Notes under the pieces: generated by a model
What the model saw: only the letters and a program-made list of their open reading frames with translations
What the model was told of the DNA's origin: nothing
Databases searched by the model: none
Made by a program: the position numbers and the translations under genes
From: Bradyrhizobium sp.
GTDB lineage: Bacteria > Pseudomonadota > Alphaproteobacteria > Rhizobiales > Xanthobacteraceae
DNA length: 48,562 nucleotides
Direction of reading: 5' to 3'
Assembly: GCF_028868675.1 (NCBI RefSeq)
Contig: NZ_JAGWUA010000011.1
Coordinates: forward strand, 1 to 48,562
Shown here: positions 16,132-25,181 of the stretch, piece after piece
Numbering within the stretch: the stretch's first letter is position 1
Layout of the letters: each line of letters opens with the position of its first letter

Positions 16132-17134
16132 GCCGGCCTTCTGGTACCGGCCGCGCTCCTTCAAGTCGCATCTGCTTCGACCGTTGTCCGCGCTCTATGG
16201 CGCGATCGCCGCGCGCCGCATGACGCGCGAGGGCCTTGCGGCCGGCATCCCCGTGCTGTGCGTCGGCAACTATCACGTCGGCGGCGCCGGCAAGACGCCG
16301 ACCGTGCTGGCGCTGGCGAAGCTGCTGCGCGAGCTCGGCGAGGCCCCGGTGGTGCTCAGCCGCGGCTATGGCGGACGGCTCGAGGGCCCGGTGATGGTCG
16401 ATCCCGGGCGCCACCGTGCCGCCGACATCGGCGACGAGCCGCTGATGATGGCACGCCAGGTGCCGGTCGCGGTCGCGCGCGATCGTGTCGGCGGCGTGGC
16501 GCTGGCGAGATCGCAGGGCGCGAGCGTGATCCTGATGGACGACGGCTTCCAGAATCCGCGCATCCGCAAGGATGCCTCGCTGATCGTGATCGACGCCGCA
16601 CGCGGGCTCGGCAACGGCAACGTGCTTCCCGCAGGTCCCCTGCGCGCGCCGCTCGCGCCGCAGCTCGAGCGCACCGATGCGCTTGTCGTGATCGGCGAGG
16701 GACAGGCAGCCGATCCAATCGTCGCGGCGGTCGCGGCGCGCGGCAAGCCGGTGCTCCGCGCGCGGCTGCGGCCGGATGCGGCCGCGGTCGCAGCGCTGTC
16801 GGGCCGACGCGTGCTGGCGTTTGCCGGCATCGGCGATCCCGAGCGCTTCGTCCGCACGCTGCGCGGTTGCGGCATCGACGTCGCCCGCGCGCGCGCCTTC
16901 GCCGATCACCACAGGTTCTCGCGGAGCGATCTCGACGGGATCGTCGCGGACGCGAAACGCGAGGCGCTGACGCCCGTCACCACGGAAAAGGATTTTGCGC
17001 GCCTGCGCGGCATGGAGGGCGTGTCCGGGATCGTGCCCTTCCCGGTGACGCTGGAATTCGACGACCCTGCGCAGTTGCGCAAATTCGTCGGCAACTGTCT
17101 GTTCAAGGCGCGAGAGAAGCAGTTCACACGCTGA
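16124..17134 (+). CDS. lpxK: Tetraacyldisaccharide 4'-kinase
   Basis: The protein has 336 residues. ATG at 16124 has GGGAG six bases upstream. The Walker A loop is GNYHVGGAGKT (49-59), followed by LSRGYGGR and ILMDDGFQNP, the Mg/Asp motif, and TTEKDFARL near the C-terminus. LpxK phosphorylates the 4' position of the lipid A disaccharide, the sixth Raetz-pathway step, at the inner membrane. It overlaps waaA by 8 bases and is the last gene of the operon; a long palindromic repeat starts 2 bases after its stop and may end transcription. Confidence 0.96.
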   Translation: MREPAFWYRPRSFKSHLLRPLSALYGAIAARRMTREGLAAGIPVLCVGNYHVGGAGKTPTVLALAKLLRELGEAPVVLSRGYGGRLEGPVMVDPGRHRAADIGDEPLMMARQVPVAVARDRVGGVALARSQGASVILMDDGFQNPRIRKDASLIVIDAARGLGNGNVLPAGPLRAPLAPQLERTDALVVIGEGQAADPIVAAVAARGKPVLRARLRPDAAAVAALSGRRVLAFAGIGDPERFVRTLRGCGIDVARARAFADHHRFSRSDLDGIVADAKREALTPVTTEKDFARLRGMEGVSGIVPFPVTLEFDDPAQLRKFVGNCLFKAREKQFTR

Positions 17135-17136
17135 CC

Positions 17137-17238
17137 CCGTAGGGTGGGTGGCCAAAGCGATAGCGTGCCCACCTCTTGTGTAACAATTGCGAAAAAATGG
17201 TGGGCACGGCGCGTTCCGCGCCTTTGCCCACCCTACGG
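17137..17238. repeat. Palindromic intergenic repeat (GTAGGGTGGG family)
   Basis: Outer arms CCGTAGGGTGGG (17137-17148) and CCCACCCTACGG (17227-17238) are perfect complements; inner arms GTGCCCACC (17165-17173) and GGTGGGCAC (17199-17207) also pair. The roughly 100-base unit can fold into one long interrupted hairpin between the convergent lpxK and DUF2093 genes. From memory this unit is abundant in Bradyrhizobium and Rhodopseudomonas genomes. Confidence 0.85.
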
Positions 17239-17252
17239 TAGCGATACCAGCG

Positions 17253-17480
17253 TCACGATTGCGACTTCAGCGCACGGGGAAAATGTCGCTGCAGCACGGC
17301 GGCGGGATGGGCGTAGGCCTCCTGCAGGTCCACGCTCCAGTATTTCAGCTCGTCGAGCGGAATGCGCACGTCGGTGATCGCGCAGCGCACATAGGTTCCC
17401 GGCGAGATCACCCGAAAGTCGCCGTCCAGATATTGCACCTGCGCTTCGCCATGGCCCGAGGGGCCGAACTTGTTCAGCAC
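17253..17480 (-). CDS. DUF2093 family small protein
   Basis: The protein has 75 residues. GTG at 17480 has GGAGA upstream at a good distance. MLNKFGPSGHGEAQVQYLDG, FRVISPGTYVRCAIT and IPLDELKYWSVDLQEAY match what I recall of DUF2093. There is no signal peptide or membrane segment. The function is unknown. The gene faces lpxK, an arrangement I recall as common in related genomes, so an envelope role is possible but unproven. Confidence 0.8.
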   Translation of the reverse strand: MLNKFGPSGHGEAQVQYLDGDFRVISPGTYVRCAITDVRIPLDELKYWSVDLQEAYAHPAAVLQRHFPRALKSQS

Positions 17481-17661
17481 GGTCGATAGGTCTCCGAAGC
17501 CCGCTTGCGGGCGCGATGTGTCGATGTCGATCTAGCACAGATAGGGTGTCTTGTCCGCCGGTTAAACCCACCGCTTTGTGATGTTTTGCAGGTGTTTGGC
17601 GTGATACGGCTGAGGCCTGCGGATCGTTGCTCACGATCCACTTCCGATCCCGGCACGTCCG

Positions 17662-18483
17662 ATGCGCCTTGCTCTCGCCGCCCTCGTTCTGACGCTTCTG
17701 GTCCCGGCCGCGCACGCAGCCGCGCCGCAGCCGGTCGATATTCCCCTGAAGGGGGGCCTGCTGCACGCGCAGCTCTACAGGCCCGCGGGCGAGGGTCCGT
17801 TCCCGGCCGTGATCGCGCTGCACGGCTGCGGCGGCCTCGGCGGCCGTGCCGATCCGGTGCTGTCGCGCTATCGCGACTGGGCGGAACGGCTGCTGCAGGC
17901 GGGCAATGCGGTGCTGTGGCCCGACAGCTACGGCTCGCGCGAGCTCGGGCCGCAATGCCGCGTCAGGGAACAACGCGTGAAGGCGCGTCGCGAACGCGTC
18001 GCCGACATCATGGCCGCGCGCGGCTGGCTGTTGAAGCAGCCCTGGGTGGAGCGCAACCGCATCAGCCTGATCGGCTGGGCCAACGGCGCCAGCGCGCTGC
18101 TCTGGGCGGTGCGCCCGCAACTCGCCGCGCACGATGCCGAACCGGATTTTCGCGCGGCGGTCGCGTTCTATCCGGACTGCCGCATTTCGGCCGGCCTCGG
18201 CTGGAGCGCGCGCGTGCCGACGCTGCTCTTGATCGGCGCCAGGGACGACGTCTCCTCGCCGCCGGCCTGCCGGCAGATGGTCGACGGCGCGCATGGCCGC
18301 AGCGCGCTCGCCCGCATCGTGATCTATCCCGGTGCCTATCACGAATTCGACCGCCCCAACCTGCCGCTGCACGCCTCCGCCGCGAGCGCAGACGCCGCCA
18401 CGCCGGACCGCGGCCATGTCGGCACCGACACCCAGGCGCGCGCGGATTCGGAGAAGCAGGTTGCCGATTGGCTGGCGCGCTGA
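17662..18483 (+). CDS. Exported dienelactone-hydrolase-like protein, nucleophile replaced by Ala
   Basis: The protein has 273 residues. The signal peptide MRLALAALVLTLLVPAAHA is followed by the mature start near AAPQP. The alpha/beta-hydrolase fold is clear: PAVIALHGCGGLGG (oxyanion region), LLIGARDDVSSP (Asp195/196) and PGAYHEFDRP (His227). The nucleophile elbow reads LIGWANGAS, with Ala140 where Ser or Cys is expected. Thus acid and His are kept but the nucleophile is missing, so it is either inactive, uses another residue, or a base error changed TCC to GCC. It stands alone, with a repeat element downstream. The substrate is unknown. Confidence 0.82.
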   Translation: MRLALAALVLTLLVPAAHAAAPQPVDIPLKGGLLHAQLYRPAGEGPFPAVIALHGCGGLGGRADPVLSRYRDWAERLLQAGNAVLWPDSYGSRELGPQCRVREQRVKARRERVADIMAARGWLLKQPWVERNRISLIGWANGASALLWAVRPQLAAHDAEPDFRAAVAFYPDCRISAGLGWSARVPTLLLIGARDDVSSPPACRQMVDGAHGRSALARIVIYPGAYHEFDRPNLPLHASAASADAATPDRGHVGTDTQARADSEKQVADWLAR

Positions 18484-18499
18484 CGCGCATGGGGATGCG

Positions 18500-18566
18500 A
18501 TCTCGTGCCCCGGACGCAGCGCAGCGCGTCTTCAGCGGTGCGCAGCGGCGCTCCGGGACACGAGAT
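18500..18566. repeat. Palindromic intergenic repeat (CGTGCCCCGGACGC family)
   Basis: ATCTCGTGCCCCGGA (18500-18514) pairs with TCCGGGACACGAGAT (18552-18566) with one mismatch. It sits between the convergent hydrolase and xseA genes. The same outer arm recurs at 37416-37516, which shows within this window that the element is dispersed. Confidence 0.85.
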
Positions 18567-18603
18567 GTTTCTAGGACGATGAGTTCGTGACGCGACCTGG
18601 TCG

Positions 18604-20214
18604 CTAGAACAGGCTGCCCTGGTCGACCGGCTTTGCCACGCGCTTCGGCGCGGGCTTGCTCTCGCGCGATGCGGGCTTCGGCTGGGTGGGCTGCGCCGCT
18701 GGGCGGTCGGCGTCGGCGGTGGCTGCCACGCGGCCGTCGGCGAACTCGATCTCGAGCCGCGCACTGGGCCCGACCGCATCGGCCGAATGCAGGGGATGGC
18801 CCTGCTCGTCGCGCACCAGCGCAAAGCCGCGCGCCAGCACGCTGCGATAGGACAAGGCTGCGAGCAGCTGCCCGCTGTGGGCGACGCGGGCATCGAGCCG
18901 CTGCAAGAGCGTGGCCAGCGCGCGGCTGGCGCGCTCGGAAAGCCGCTGCGTGCGTTCGCGCTGCCGCGCGATCGCGTTGCGCTGCGCCTCCGCGTTGGAC
19001 AGTCTCGAGGCGCGCAGCCGGACTTCGAGCCCGGCGAAGCGGTCGCGGCGGCGGCGCAGCAATGTGCGCGCGGCAAGGCCGAGCCGCTCGCCGCAAACCG
19101 TCAGGCGGTGATCGGATTGCGCGATCTGGCCGTGCAGCACCCGCAGCGTCAGCCGCGCGCTCGCCGCGGCGAAGCGGCGGTAATGCGCATGCGTGTTGGT
19201 CCTGAGGGCGCGGGGCAGTGCGGCGCCCGCCGAATCCAGCCGCTGCCGCGGGATCGCCAGCAGGTCGGAGGCCGCCGGCAGCGCGCGCGCGGCGGCGCGC
19301 AATTCGTTGCGCCGGCTCTCCTGGCCGCGCTGCCAGCAGGCGCGGTTGCGGCGGGCGAGGTCGGCGATCTCGACGAACAATTCGCTGCGTACCGGCACCG
19401 CCATCTCGGCCGCCGCCGTCGGGGTCGGCGCGCGCTTGTCGGCGGCGAAGTCGATCAGCGTGACGTCGGTCTCGTGGCCGACCGCCGAGATCAGCGGGAT
19501 CATGCTCTCGGCCGCGGCGCGCACCACGATCTCCTCGTTGAACGACCAGAGATCCTCCAGCGACCCGCCGCCGCGCGCCACGATCAGGACGTCGGGCCGC
19601 GGAATCTTGCCGCCTTGCGGCAGCGCGTTGAAGCCGCGGATCGCGGCCGCGACCTGCTCGGCCGAGCCTTCGCCCTGCACCTTCACGGGCCACACCAGCA
19701 CGCGGCGGGGAAAGCGGTCCTCGAGCCGGTGCAGGATGTCGCGGATCACCGCGCCGGTCGGCGAGGTCACGACGCCGATCACTTCAGGCAGCCAAGGCAG
19801 CAGCTGCTTGCGCGCCTCGTCGAACAGGCCTTCGGCGGCGAGCTTCCTCTTGCGCTCCTCCATCAGCGCCATCAGCGCGCCGATGCCGGCCGGCTCCAGC
19901 GCCTCGATCACGATCTGGTATTTCGAGGAGCCGGGATAGGTGGTGAGCTTGCCGGTGGCGATGACCTCGAGCCCTTCCTGCGGCTTGAAGCGCATCCGGC
20001 CGTGCACGCCCTTCCAGATCACCGCCTCGATCTTGGCGCTCTCGTCCTTGAGCGCGAAATAGCAATGCCCGGAGGAATGCGCGCCGCGGAAGCCGGAGAT
20101 CTCGCCGCGGACGCGGACATGGCCATAGGCATCCTCGACCGTCCGCTTCAGCGACAGCGACAGTTCGGAAACGGTGAATTCGGGCGCGTTGAGCAGGGAT
20201 TCCGCAGGCGGCAT
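18604..20214 (-). CDS. xseA: Exodeoxyribonuclease VII large subunit
   Basis: The protein has 536 residues, longer than the E. coli form (about 456). The N-terminal OB-fold (about 10-110) has [16 protein letters not shown] and [16 protein letters not shown] with [15 protein letters not shown]. The catalytic part includes [30 protein letters not shown] and [20 protein letters not shown], with the conserved GHE/D motif. A long Arg/Ala-rich coiled-coil region (about 290-450) follows, then a Lys/Pro/Ala-rich tail ending DQGSLF. With XseB it degrades single-stranded DNA to short oligonucleotides. xseB is not in the window. It is transcribed divergently from purD. Confidence 0.95.
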   Translation of the reverse strand: MPPAESLLNAPEFTVSELSLSLKRTVEDAYGHVRVRGEISGFRGAHSSGHCYFALKDESAKIEAVIWKGVHGRMRFKPQEGLEVIATGKLTTYPGSSKYQIVIEALEPAGIGALMALMEERKRKLAAEGLFDEARKQLLPWLPEVIGVVTSPTGAVIRDILHRLEDRFPRRVLVWPVKVQGEGSAEQVAAAIRGFNALPQGGKIPRPDVLIVARGGGSLEDLWSFNEEIVVRAAAESMIPLISAVGHETDVTLIDFAADKRAPTPTAAAEMAVPVRSELFVEIADLARRNRACWQRGQESRRNELRAAARALPAASDLLAIPRQRLDSAGAALPRALRTNTHAHYRRFAAASARLTLRVLHGQIAQSDHRLTVCGERLGLAARTLLRRRRDRFAGLEVRLRASRLSNAEAQRNAIARQRERTQRLSERASRALATLLQRLDARVAHSGQLLAALSYRSVLARGFALVRDEQGHPLHSADAVGPSARLEIEFADGRVAATADADRPAAQPTQPKPASRESKPAPKRVAKPVDQGSLF

Positions 20215-20265
20215 ATCGGCTCGATTCGGGCTGTTCGCGCAGGGTTACCGGTCGAAGCCCGGAGG

Positions 20266-20356
20266 GGCAACAATATATCCACATGGCCGGCAAGCAGCCT
20301 CGTTGCGGTAGACCGGCGGCATGCTAAACCGCGTCACCGCGTTGCGGCAACAATAT
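20266..20356. promoter_or_regulatory. Direct repeat in the xseA/purD control region
   Basis: GGCAACAATAT occurs at 20266-20276 and again at 20346-20356, 80 bases apart in the same orientation. AT-rich centres are rare in this GC-rich region, so the copies may be regulator sites or promoter parts. No protein is assigned. Confidence 0.35.
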
Positions 20357-20367
20357 CTGGGCCAAAT

Positions 20368-21651
20368 ATGCACATTCTCCTGCTCGGTTCCGGCGGCCGC
20401 GAACATGCCCTGGCCTGGAAGATCGCGGCGTCCCCGCTGGTGACGAAATTCTGGTGTGCGCCCGGCAACGCCGGCATCGCCCGCGAGGCCGAATGCGTGG
20501 CGCTTGACGTCGCGGACCACTCAGCCGTGACCGCGTTCTGCAAGCAGAACGCGGTCGAGCTCGTGGTGGTCGGCCCGGAGACGCCGCTTGCGGCCGGCAT
20601 CGTCGACGATCTCGCCGCCGCCGGCATCAAGGCGTTCGGGCCGAGCAGGGCGGCGGCCCAGCTCGAAAGCTCCAAGGGCTTCACCAAGGCGCTCTGCACC
20701 GAGTTCGGTATCCCCACCGGTTCCTACAAGCGCTTCACCAATGCGAAGGATGCGCTCGCCTATGTCCACACCCGGGGCGCGCCGATCGTGGTCAAGGCCG
20801 ACGGGCTCGCCGCCGGCAAGGGCGTCGTGGTCGCAAAGTCGCTGCGGGAGGCCGAAGACGCCATCGCCATGATGTTCGAGGGCGCCTTCGGCGAGGCCGG
20901 CGCCGAGGTCGTGATCGAGGAATTCCTGCCCGGCCGCGAGATCAGCTTCTTCGCGCTGTGCGACGGCGAGACCGCGATTCCGCTCGCCTCCGCCCAGGAC
21001 CACAAGCGCGTGTTCGACCACGACGTCGGCCCGAACACCGGCGGCATGGGCGCCTATTCGCCGACGCCGCTGGTGACGCCCGCGATCCACGACGCCATCA
21101 TGAGCAGGATCATCCTGCCGACGGTCGCCGGCATGAAGAGCCGCGGCACGCCGTTCCGCGGCGTACTCTATGCCGGCATCATGCTGACGACGCAGGGTCC
21201 GAAACTGTTCGAGTTCAACGTCCGCTTCGGTGATCCCGAGTGCCAGGTGCTGATGCTGCGCATGATGAGCGACATCGTGCCGGCGCTGCTCGCGGCCTGC
21301 GACGGGCAGCTCCGGAATTTCGACCTGCGTTGGTACCCGGACTGCGCGATCACCGTGGTGATGGCGGCCAAGGGCTATCCCGGCGACTACCGGAAGGGCA
21401 CCCGTATCGAGGGGCTCGATGAGGCTGCCAGGGTCGAGGGCGCCGAGATTTTCCATGCCGGCACGATCGCCAAGGACGGCGCCATCCTCGCCAACGGCGG
21501 GCGCGTGCTCAACGTCTGCGCGCTCGGCAGGACCGTGACGGAGGCGCAGGCGCGCGCCTATCAGGCCGTCGACCGCATCCGCTGGCCCGACGGCTTTTGC
21601 CGCCGCGACATCGGCTGGCAGGCGGTGGAGGCGGAGAAGGCGAACCGATAG
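20368..21651 (+). CDS. purD: Phosphoribosylamine-glycine ligase
   Basis: The protein has 427 residues, as usual. ATG at 20368 begins [17 protein letters not shown], the invariant family start; the frame is open for 1.5 kb upstream, but that is antisense to xseA. ATP-grasp features follow: [42 protein letters not shown] and [12 protein letters not shown] with the Mg-binding Glu and Asn. It makes glycinamide ribonucleotide in purine synthesis. No other pur gene is adjacent. The hydrolase gene follows after 26 bases and may share the transcript. Confidence 0.97.
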   Translation: MHILLLGSGGREHALAWKIAASPLVTKFWCAPGNAGIAREAECVALDVADHSAVTAFCKQNAVELVVVGPETPLAAGIVDDLAAAGIKAFGPSRAAAQLESSKGFTKALCTEFGIPTGSYKRFTNAKDALAYVHTRGAPIVVKADGLAAGKGVVVAKSLREAEDAIAMMFEGAFGEAGAEVVIEEFLPGREISFFALCDGETAIPLASAQDHKRVFDHDVGPNTGGMGAYSPTPLVTPAIHDAIMSRIILPTVAGMKSRGTPFRGVLYAGIMLTTQGPKLFEFNVRFGDPECQVLMLRMMSDIVPALLAACDGQLRNFDLRWYPDCAITVVMAAKGYPGDYRKGTRIEGLDEAARVEGAEIFHAGTIAKDGAILANGGRVLNVCALGRTVTEAQARAYQAVDRIRWPDGFCRRDIGWQAVEAEKANR

Positions 21652-21677
21652 CCGCCTGCGGCGTTTTGGAGGGTGTC

Positions 21678-22580
21678 ATGTCCGACCTTGCCGACCTCTT
21701 CCCCGGCTTCGCCTCAGAATGGATCGACACCTCCGCGGGCCGCATCTTCGCCCGTGTCGGCGGCAAGGGACCGCCGCTGCTTCTCCTGCACGGCTTCTCC
21801 GAGACGCATGTGATGTGGCATCGCGTCGCGCCGCAGCTTTCCGACCGCTTCACGCTGATCGTCGCCGACCTGCCGGGCTATGGCTGGTCCGACATGCCCG
21901 AGAGCGATGCGCAGCATGCGCCCTACAGCAAGCGCGCGATGGCGAAGACCATGGTGGAGGCGATGGAGCGGCTCGGCCACGTGCATTTCGCGCTCGCCGG
22001 CCACGACCGCGGCGGCCGCGTGTCCTATCGCCTGGCGCTCGACCATCCCGGCCGGCTGTCGCGGCTTGCCGTGCTGGATATTCTGCCGACCTACGATTAC
22101 TGGGAGCGGATGAACCGCGCCTACGCGCTGAAGATCTATCACTGGACGTTTCTGGCGCAGCCCGCTCCGCTGCCGGAGACGCTGATCTCCGCCAATGGCG
22201 AATTCTTCCTGCGCTTCAAGATGGCGAGCCAGACCAAGTCGAAGACGCTCGACGCCATCGACGAGCGCGCGCTCGAACATTACCTCGCGCCATTTCGCGA
22301 TCCCGCCCGCATCCACGCGATGTGCGAGGACTATCGCGCCGGCGCCTATTTCGATTACGAACTCGACAAGGCCGATGTTGCGGCCGGCAAGAAGATCACG
22401 ATCCCGATGCTGGCCCTGTGGGGCGATGCCGGCATCGCCAGCGCCGCGGCAACCCCGCTCGACACTTGGAGGCAATGGGCGACGAACGTGACGGGCAGGC
22501 CTGTCGATTCCGGGCATTTCCTGACGGAAGAGAATCCGGACGTCACGGCGAAAGCGCTGCGGGAGTTTTTCGCGGCGTGA
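21678..22580 (+). CDS. Fluoroacetate dehalogenase-like alpha/beta hydrolase
   Basis: The protein has 300 residues. ATG at 21678 has GGAGGG upstream. Compared from memory with R. palustris RPA1163, it aligns without gaps over nearly the whole length, and every key residue is present at the same number: nucleophile Asp110, Arg111 and Arg114 for the carboxylate, acid Asp134, His155, Trp156 and Tyr219 of the fluoride pocket, and His280. A difference is Gln185 where RPA1163 has Trp in the cap. RPA1163 splits the C-F bond of fluoroacetate to glycolate. Activity on fluoroacetate, chloroacetate or a natural ester is not proven here; Gln185 may alter the substrate range. It is cytoplasmic, directly downstream of purD. 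Confidence 0.85.
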   Translation: MSDLADLFPGFASEWIDTSAGRIFARVGGKGPPLLLLHGFSETHVMWHRVAPQLSDRFTLIVADLPGYGWSDMPESDAQHAPYSKRAMAKTMVEAMERLGHVHFALAGHDRGGRVSYRLALDHPGRLSRLAVLDILPTYDYWERMNRAYALKIYHWTFLAQPAPLPETLISANGEFFLRFKMASQTKSKTLDAIDERALEHYLAPFRDPARIHAMCEDYRAGAYFDYELDKADVAAGKKITIPMLALWGDAGIASAAATPLDTWRQWATNVTGRPVDSGHFLTEENPDVTAKALREFFAA

Positions 22581-22590
22581 AGCGCCAACG

Positions 22591-22676
22591 CGTCATTGCG
22601 AGGAGCGCAGCGACGAAGCAATCCAGAATCCTTCTGCGGAGACAGTCTGGATTGGTTCGCTTCGCTCGCAATGACG
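22591..22676. repeat. Palindromic intergenic repeat (CGTCATTGCGAG family)
   Basis: CGTCATTGCGAG (22591-22602) pairs with CTCGCAATGACG (22665-22676); the inside has near-complementary GAAGCAATCCAGA and TCTGGATTGGTTC. The unit fills the gap between the convergent hydrolase and tadA genes. From memory it is a high-copy repeat in Bradyrhizobiaceae. It could act as a bidirectional terminator. Confidence 0.88.
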
Positions 22677-22686
22677 GCGGATGCAA

Positions 22687-23145
22687 TTACCTCCGTTCGC
22701 GAAAAAACTCGCGCAGCAGCCGCGCCGCTTCGCTCTCGCCGACCGCGGAATAGACTTCCGGGACGTGATGGCAGGTCGGCGAGGCAAAGAAGCGCACGCC
22801 TGATTCCACCGCGCCGCCCTTCGGGTCGGCGGCGCCGTAATAGAGCCGCCTCACCCTTGCAAAGGAGATCGCGCCCGCGCACATGGTGCAGGGCTCCAGC
22901 GTCACATAGAGATCGCAATCCACCAGGCGCTCGCTGCCGATCTTCCTGGCGGCCTCCCGCAGCGCCACGATCTCGGCATGCGCCGTGGGGTCGTGGTCGG
23001 TCAGCGTCCGGTTGGCGGCAGTGGCGATGACCTCGTAATCCCTGACGACGACGCATCCGATGGGGACTTCACCCGATTTTCCGGCATTTTCGGCCGTTTT
23101 GAGCGCCAAATCCATGAAAGACGGGGCAGTCTTGGCTCGTATCAT
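22687..23145 (-). CDS. tadA: tRNA adenosine(34) deaminase
   Basis: The protein has 152 residues. The zinc deaminase motifs are HAEIVALRE (His56, Glu58) and LEPCTMCAGAI (Cys86, Cys89). The flanking VPIGCVVVRD, NRTLTDHDPTAHAE and KGGAVESG fit TadA rather than cytosine or guanine deaminases. It converts A34 of tRNA-Arg(ACG) to inosine, an essential step. ATG at 23145 has AGG upstream; MDLALKTAEN at residue 11 is an alternative start. The gene is divergent from the pseudouridine synthase gene, 119 bases apart. Confidence 0.93.
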   Translation of the reverse strand: MIRAKTAPSFMDLALKTAENAGKSGEVPIGCVVVRDYEVIATAANRTLTDHDPTAHAEIVALREAARKIGSERLVDCDLYVTLEPCTMCAGAISFARVRRLYYGAADPKGGAVESGVRFFASPTCHHVPEVYSAVGESEAARLLREFFRERR

Positions 23146-23264
23146 CGCGAGAAACCTGCTAGTAGCTGCGCCTTCAGCAAAAGTGGCTTCCGGCTTTGCG
23201 AAAGATGCGGCTCGACGGACGAGCGCGCAGGAACGCCCTTTGAGTACCTTCAGCGAGACCTTTC

Positions 23265-25178
23265 ATGCCCCGCAATAGAGACGAAGACAACGATTCCCGG
23301 CGCGGTCGGGATGACCGGGCGCCTCGCCAGGGCCGTTCCGGCAAGCCGCGCGGGCCCGAGAAGAAGTTCGCCAAGCGGGGTTTTGGCGGCAAGGACGACG
23401 GCGACAAGCGCCCGTTCGCCGGCAAGCGCGAGGGACGGCCGTTCCGCAGCCGCGACGACAATGACAAGCCGCGCCGAGACTACGGCGACAAGCCGCGGTT
23501 CAATCGCGACGACCGCCCGCGCGGCGACCGGCCGTTTGCCGATCGTTCCTCGCGCGACGGCGAGAAGCGCTCCTTCAAGCCGCGTGGCGAGCGGGCGGAA
23601 CGCAAGTTCGGCGACGGCAGGAAATTTTCGCGCGGCGGGGATCGCGAGCGCGACCGGGGAGATCGCCCGCCGCGCAGGGATTTTGGTGATCGTCCGCCAC
23701 GTAAGGATTTTGGCGAGCGCCGGCCCCGTCGGGACGACGATTTCGGCGGCCGCGATCGCGGCGATCAGAAGCCGTGGCAGAAGCGCGATGCACGGCCACG
23801 CGATGATCGCGGCGGCGACGAGCGCCCGCGTTTCTCCCGTTCCCGCGAGGAGCGCGGATCAGGCGACCGTCCATTCCGCGAGCGGCCGAAATTCGACCGC
23901 CCGCGCGAGGATCGTCCGAAATTCGATCGTCCCCGGCGTGATCGCGAAGGCGGAGCTGGCGAATACCGCGGTGACCGCCAAAAATTCGATCGCCCGCGCC
24001 AGCGGCCGGAAGGCCGTGCCGATTGGCAGGAGCATCCGCGCAGCGAGAGGCGCTTCTCCGATCGGCCGCGCCGCGACAACGAGGACGACAGCAAGGTTTT
24101 TGCCAAACGCCCGGCCTTTGGCGGCCGCGGCGCCTATCGCGAGCGCGAGCGCGATTTCGACCGGCGGCCGCCGCGCGAGGAACCGAAGCCGAAGAAGGCC
24201 GGCGAGCGGATCGCAAAGGTGCTGGCGCGAGCGGGGATCGCCTCGCGCCGCGACGCCGAGGAGATCGTGACGCAGGGCCGCGTCACCGTGAACGGCCGCG
24301 TGATCAATTCGCCGGCGCTCGACGTCACCCGCAACGACGTCGTCGCGGTCGATGGCAAGCCGTTGCCGCCGCGCGAGCGCACGCGGCTGTTCCTCTACCA
24401 CAAGCCGCGCGGCCTGATGACGACGCATGACGACCCCGAGGGGCGGCCGACGGTGTTCGACAATCTTCCCGAGGGCCTGCCGCGGCTGATCAGCGTGGGC
24501 CGGCTCGACTTCAACACGGAAGGGCTGTTGCTGCTCACCAATGACGGCGGGCTCGCGCGCATACTGGAATTGCCCGACACCGGCTGGCTGCGCCGCTATC
24601 GCGTCCGCGCCCATGGCGAGATCACGCAGGCGCAACTCGACCAGCTTGCGAACGGCGTCGAGGTCGACGGCGTCAAATACGGTCCGATCGAGGCGACGCT
24701 GGAACGCGACCAGGGCGCCAATGTCTGGCTGGTGGTCGCAATCCGCGAAGGCAAGAACCGCGAGGTGCGCAACGTGCTCGGCCATCTCGGGCTGGAGGTG
24801 AACCGGCTGATCCGGGTGTCCTATGGACCGTTCCAACTCGGCGAGCTCGCCGAAGGCCAGGTCGAGGAGATCCGCTCGCGCGTGCTGCGCGAGCAGCTCG
24901 GCGACAAGCTGATCGCGCAGGCCGGTGCGGAATTCGACGTGCCGGCGAAGTCAGAGCCGCGGGATGAGGGCGGCGCGCCGCGCGAGAAGAAGCCGTTCAA
25001 GCCCGCCGGCAAGAGCGCGCTGATCAACGACCGCAAGGGCCGCCGCGTGCTGGTGCAGCGCACCGGCAGCGAGGAAGCGCGCGAGCGCAACGAGATGGAA
25101 GCCGCCGACTACGGCCCGCCGCGCCGTCCCAAGCGCGGCTATCACGGCAAGCGCGATCTGAAGCCGCGGGAGGACTGA
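23265..25178 (+). CDS. Pseudouridine synthase (RluB-like) with long charged disordered head
   Basis: The protein has 637 residues, about double the usual size. Residues 1-310 are almost only Arg, Asp, Lys, Gly, Pro and Phe, with repeats of the kind KFDRPRED and RDFGDRPPR; no fold is expected. From about 313 an S4 RNA-binding domain begins (ERIAKVLARAGIASRRDAE). The catalytic domain has SVGRLDFNTEGLLLLTND with Asp415, then a basic tail. RluB/RluE/RluF-type enzymes make pseudouridine in 23S rRNA or tRNA; RluB (U2605) is the best guess. The head could bind rRNA or drive condensates (inference). rsmD follows after 3 bases, so the pair is co-transcribed and both act on rRNA. Confidence 0.88.
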   Translation: MPRNRDEDNDSRRGRDDRAPRQGRSGKPRGPEKKFAKRGFGGKDDGDKRPFAGKREGRPFRSRDDNDKPRRDYGDKPRFNRDDRPRGDRPFADRSSRDGEKRSFKPRGERAERKFGDGRKFSRGGDRERDRGDRPPRRDFGDRPPRKDFGERRPRRDDDFGGRDRGDQKPWQKRDARPRDDRGGDERPRFSRSREERGSGDRPFRERPKFDRPREDRPKFDRPRRDREGGAGEYRGDRQKFDRPRQRPEGRADWQEHPRSERRFSDRPRRDNEDDSKVFAKRPAFGGRGAYRERERDFDRRPPREEPKPKKAGERIAKVLARAGIASRRDAEEIVTQGRVTVNGRVINSPALDVTRNDVVAVDGKPLPPRERTRLFLYHKPRGLMTTHDDPEGRPTVFDNLPEGLPRLISVGRLDFNTEGLLLLTNDGGLARILELPDTGWLRRYRVRAHGEITQAQLDQLANGVEVDGVKYGPIEATLERDQGANVWLVVAIREGKNREVRNVLGHLGLEVNRLIRVSYGPFQLGELAEGQVEEIRSRVLREQLGDKLIAQAGAEFDVPAKSEPRDEGGAPREKKPFKPAGKSALINDRKGRRVLVQRTGSEEARERNEMEAADYGPPRRPKRGYHGKRDLKPRED

Positions 25179-25181
25179 GGT

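Noticed and set aside
18787..20367. A very long plus-strand open frame leading into purD
   Set aside because: It is antisense to xseA, whose family motifs are complete, and purD has its invariant start at 20368. Long antisense frames arise from high GC and codon bias.
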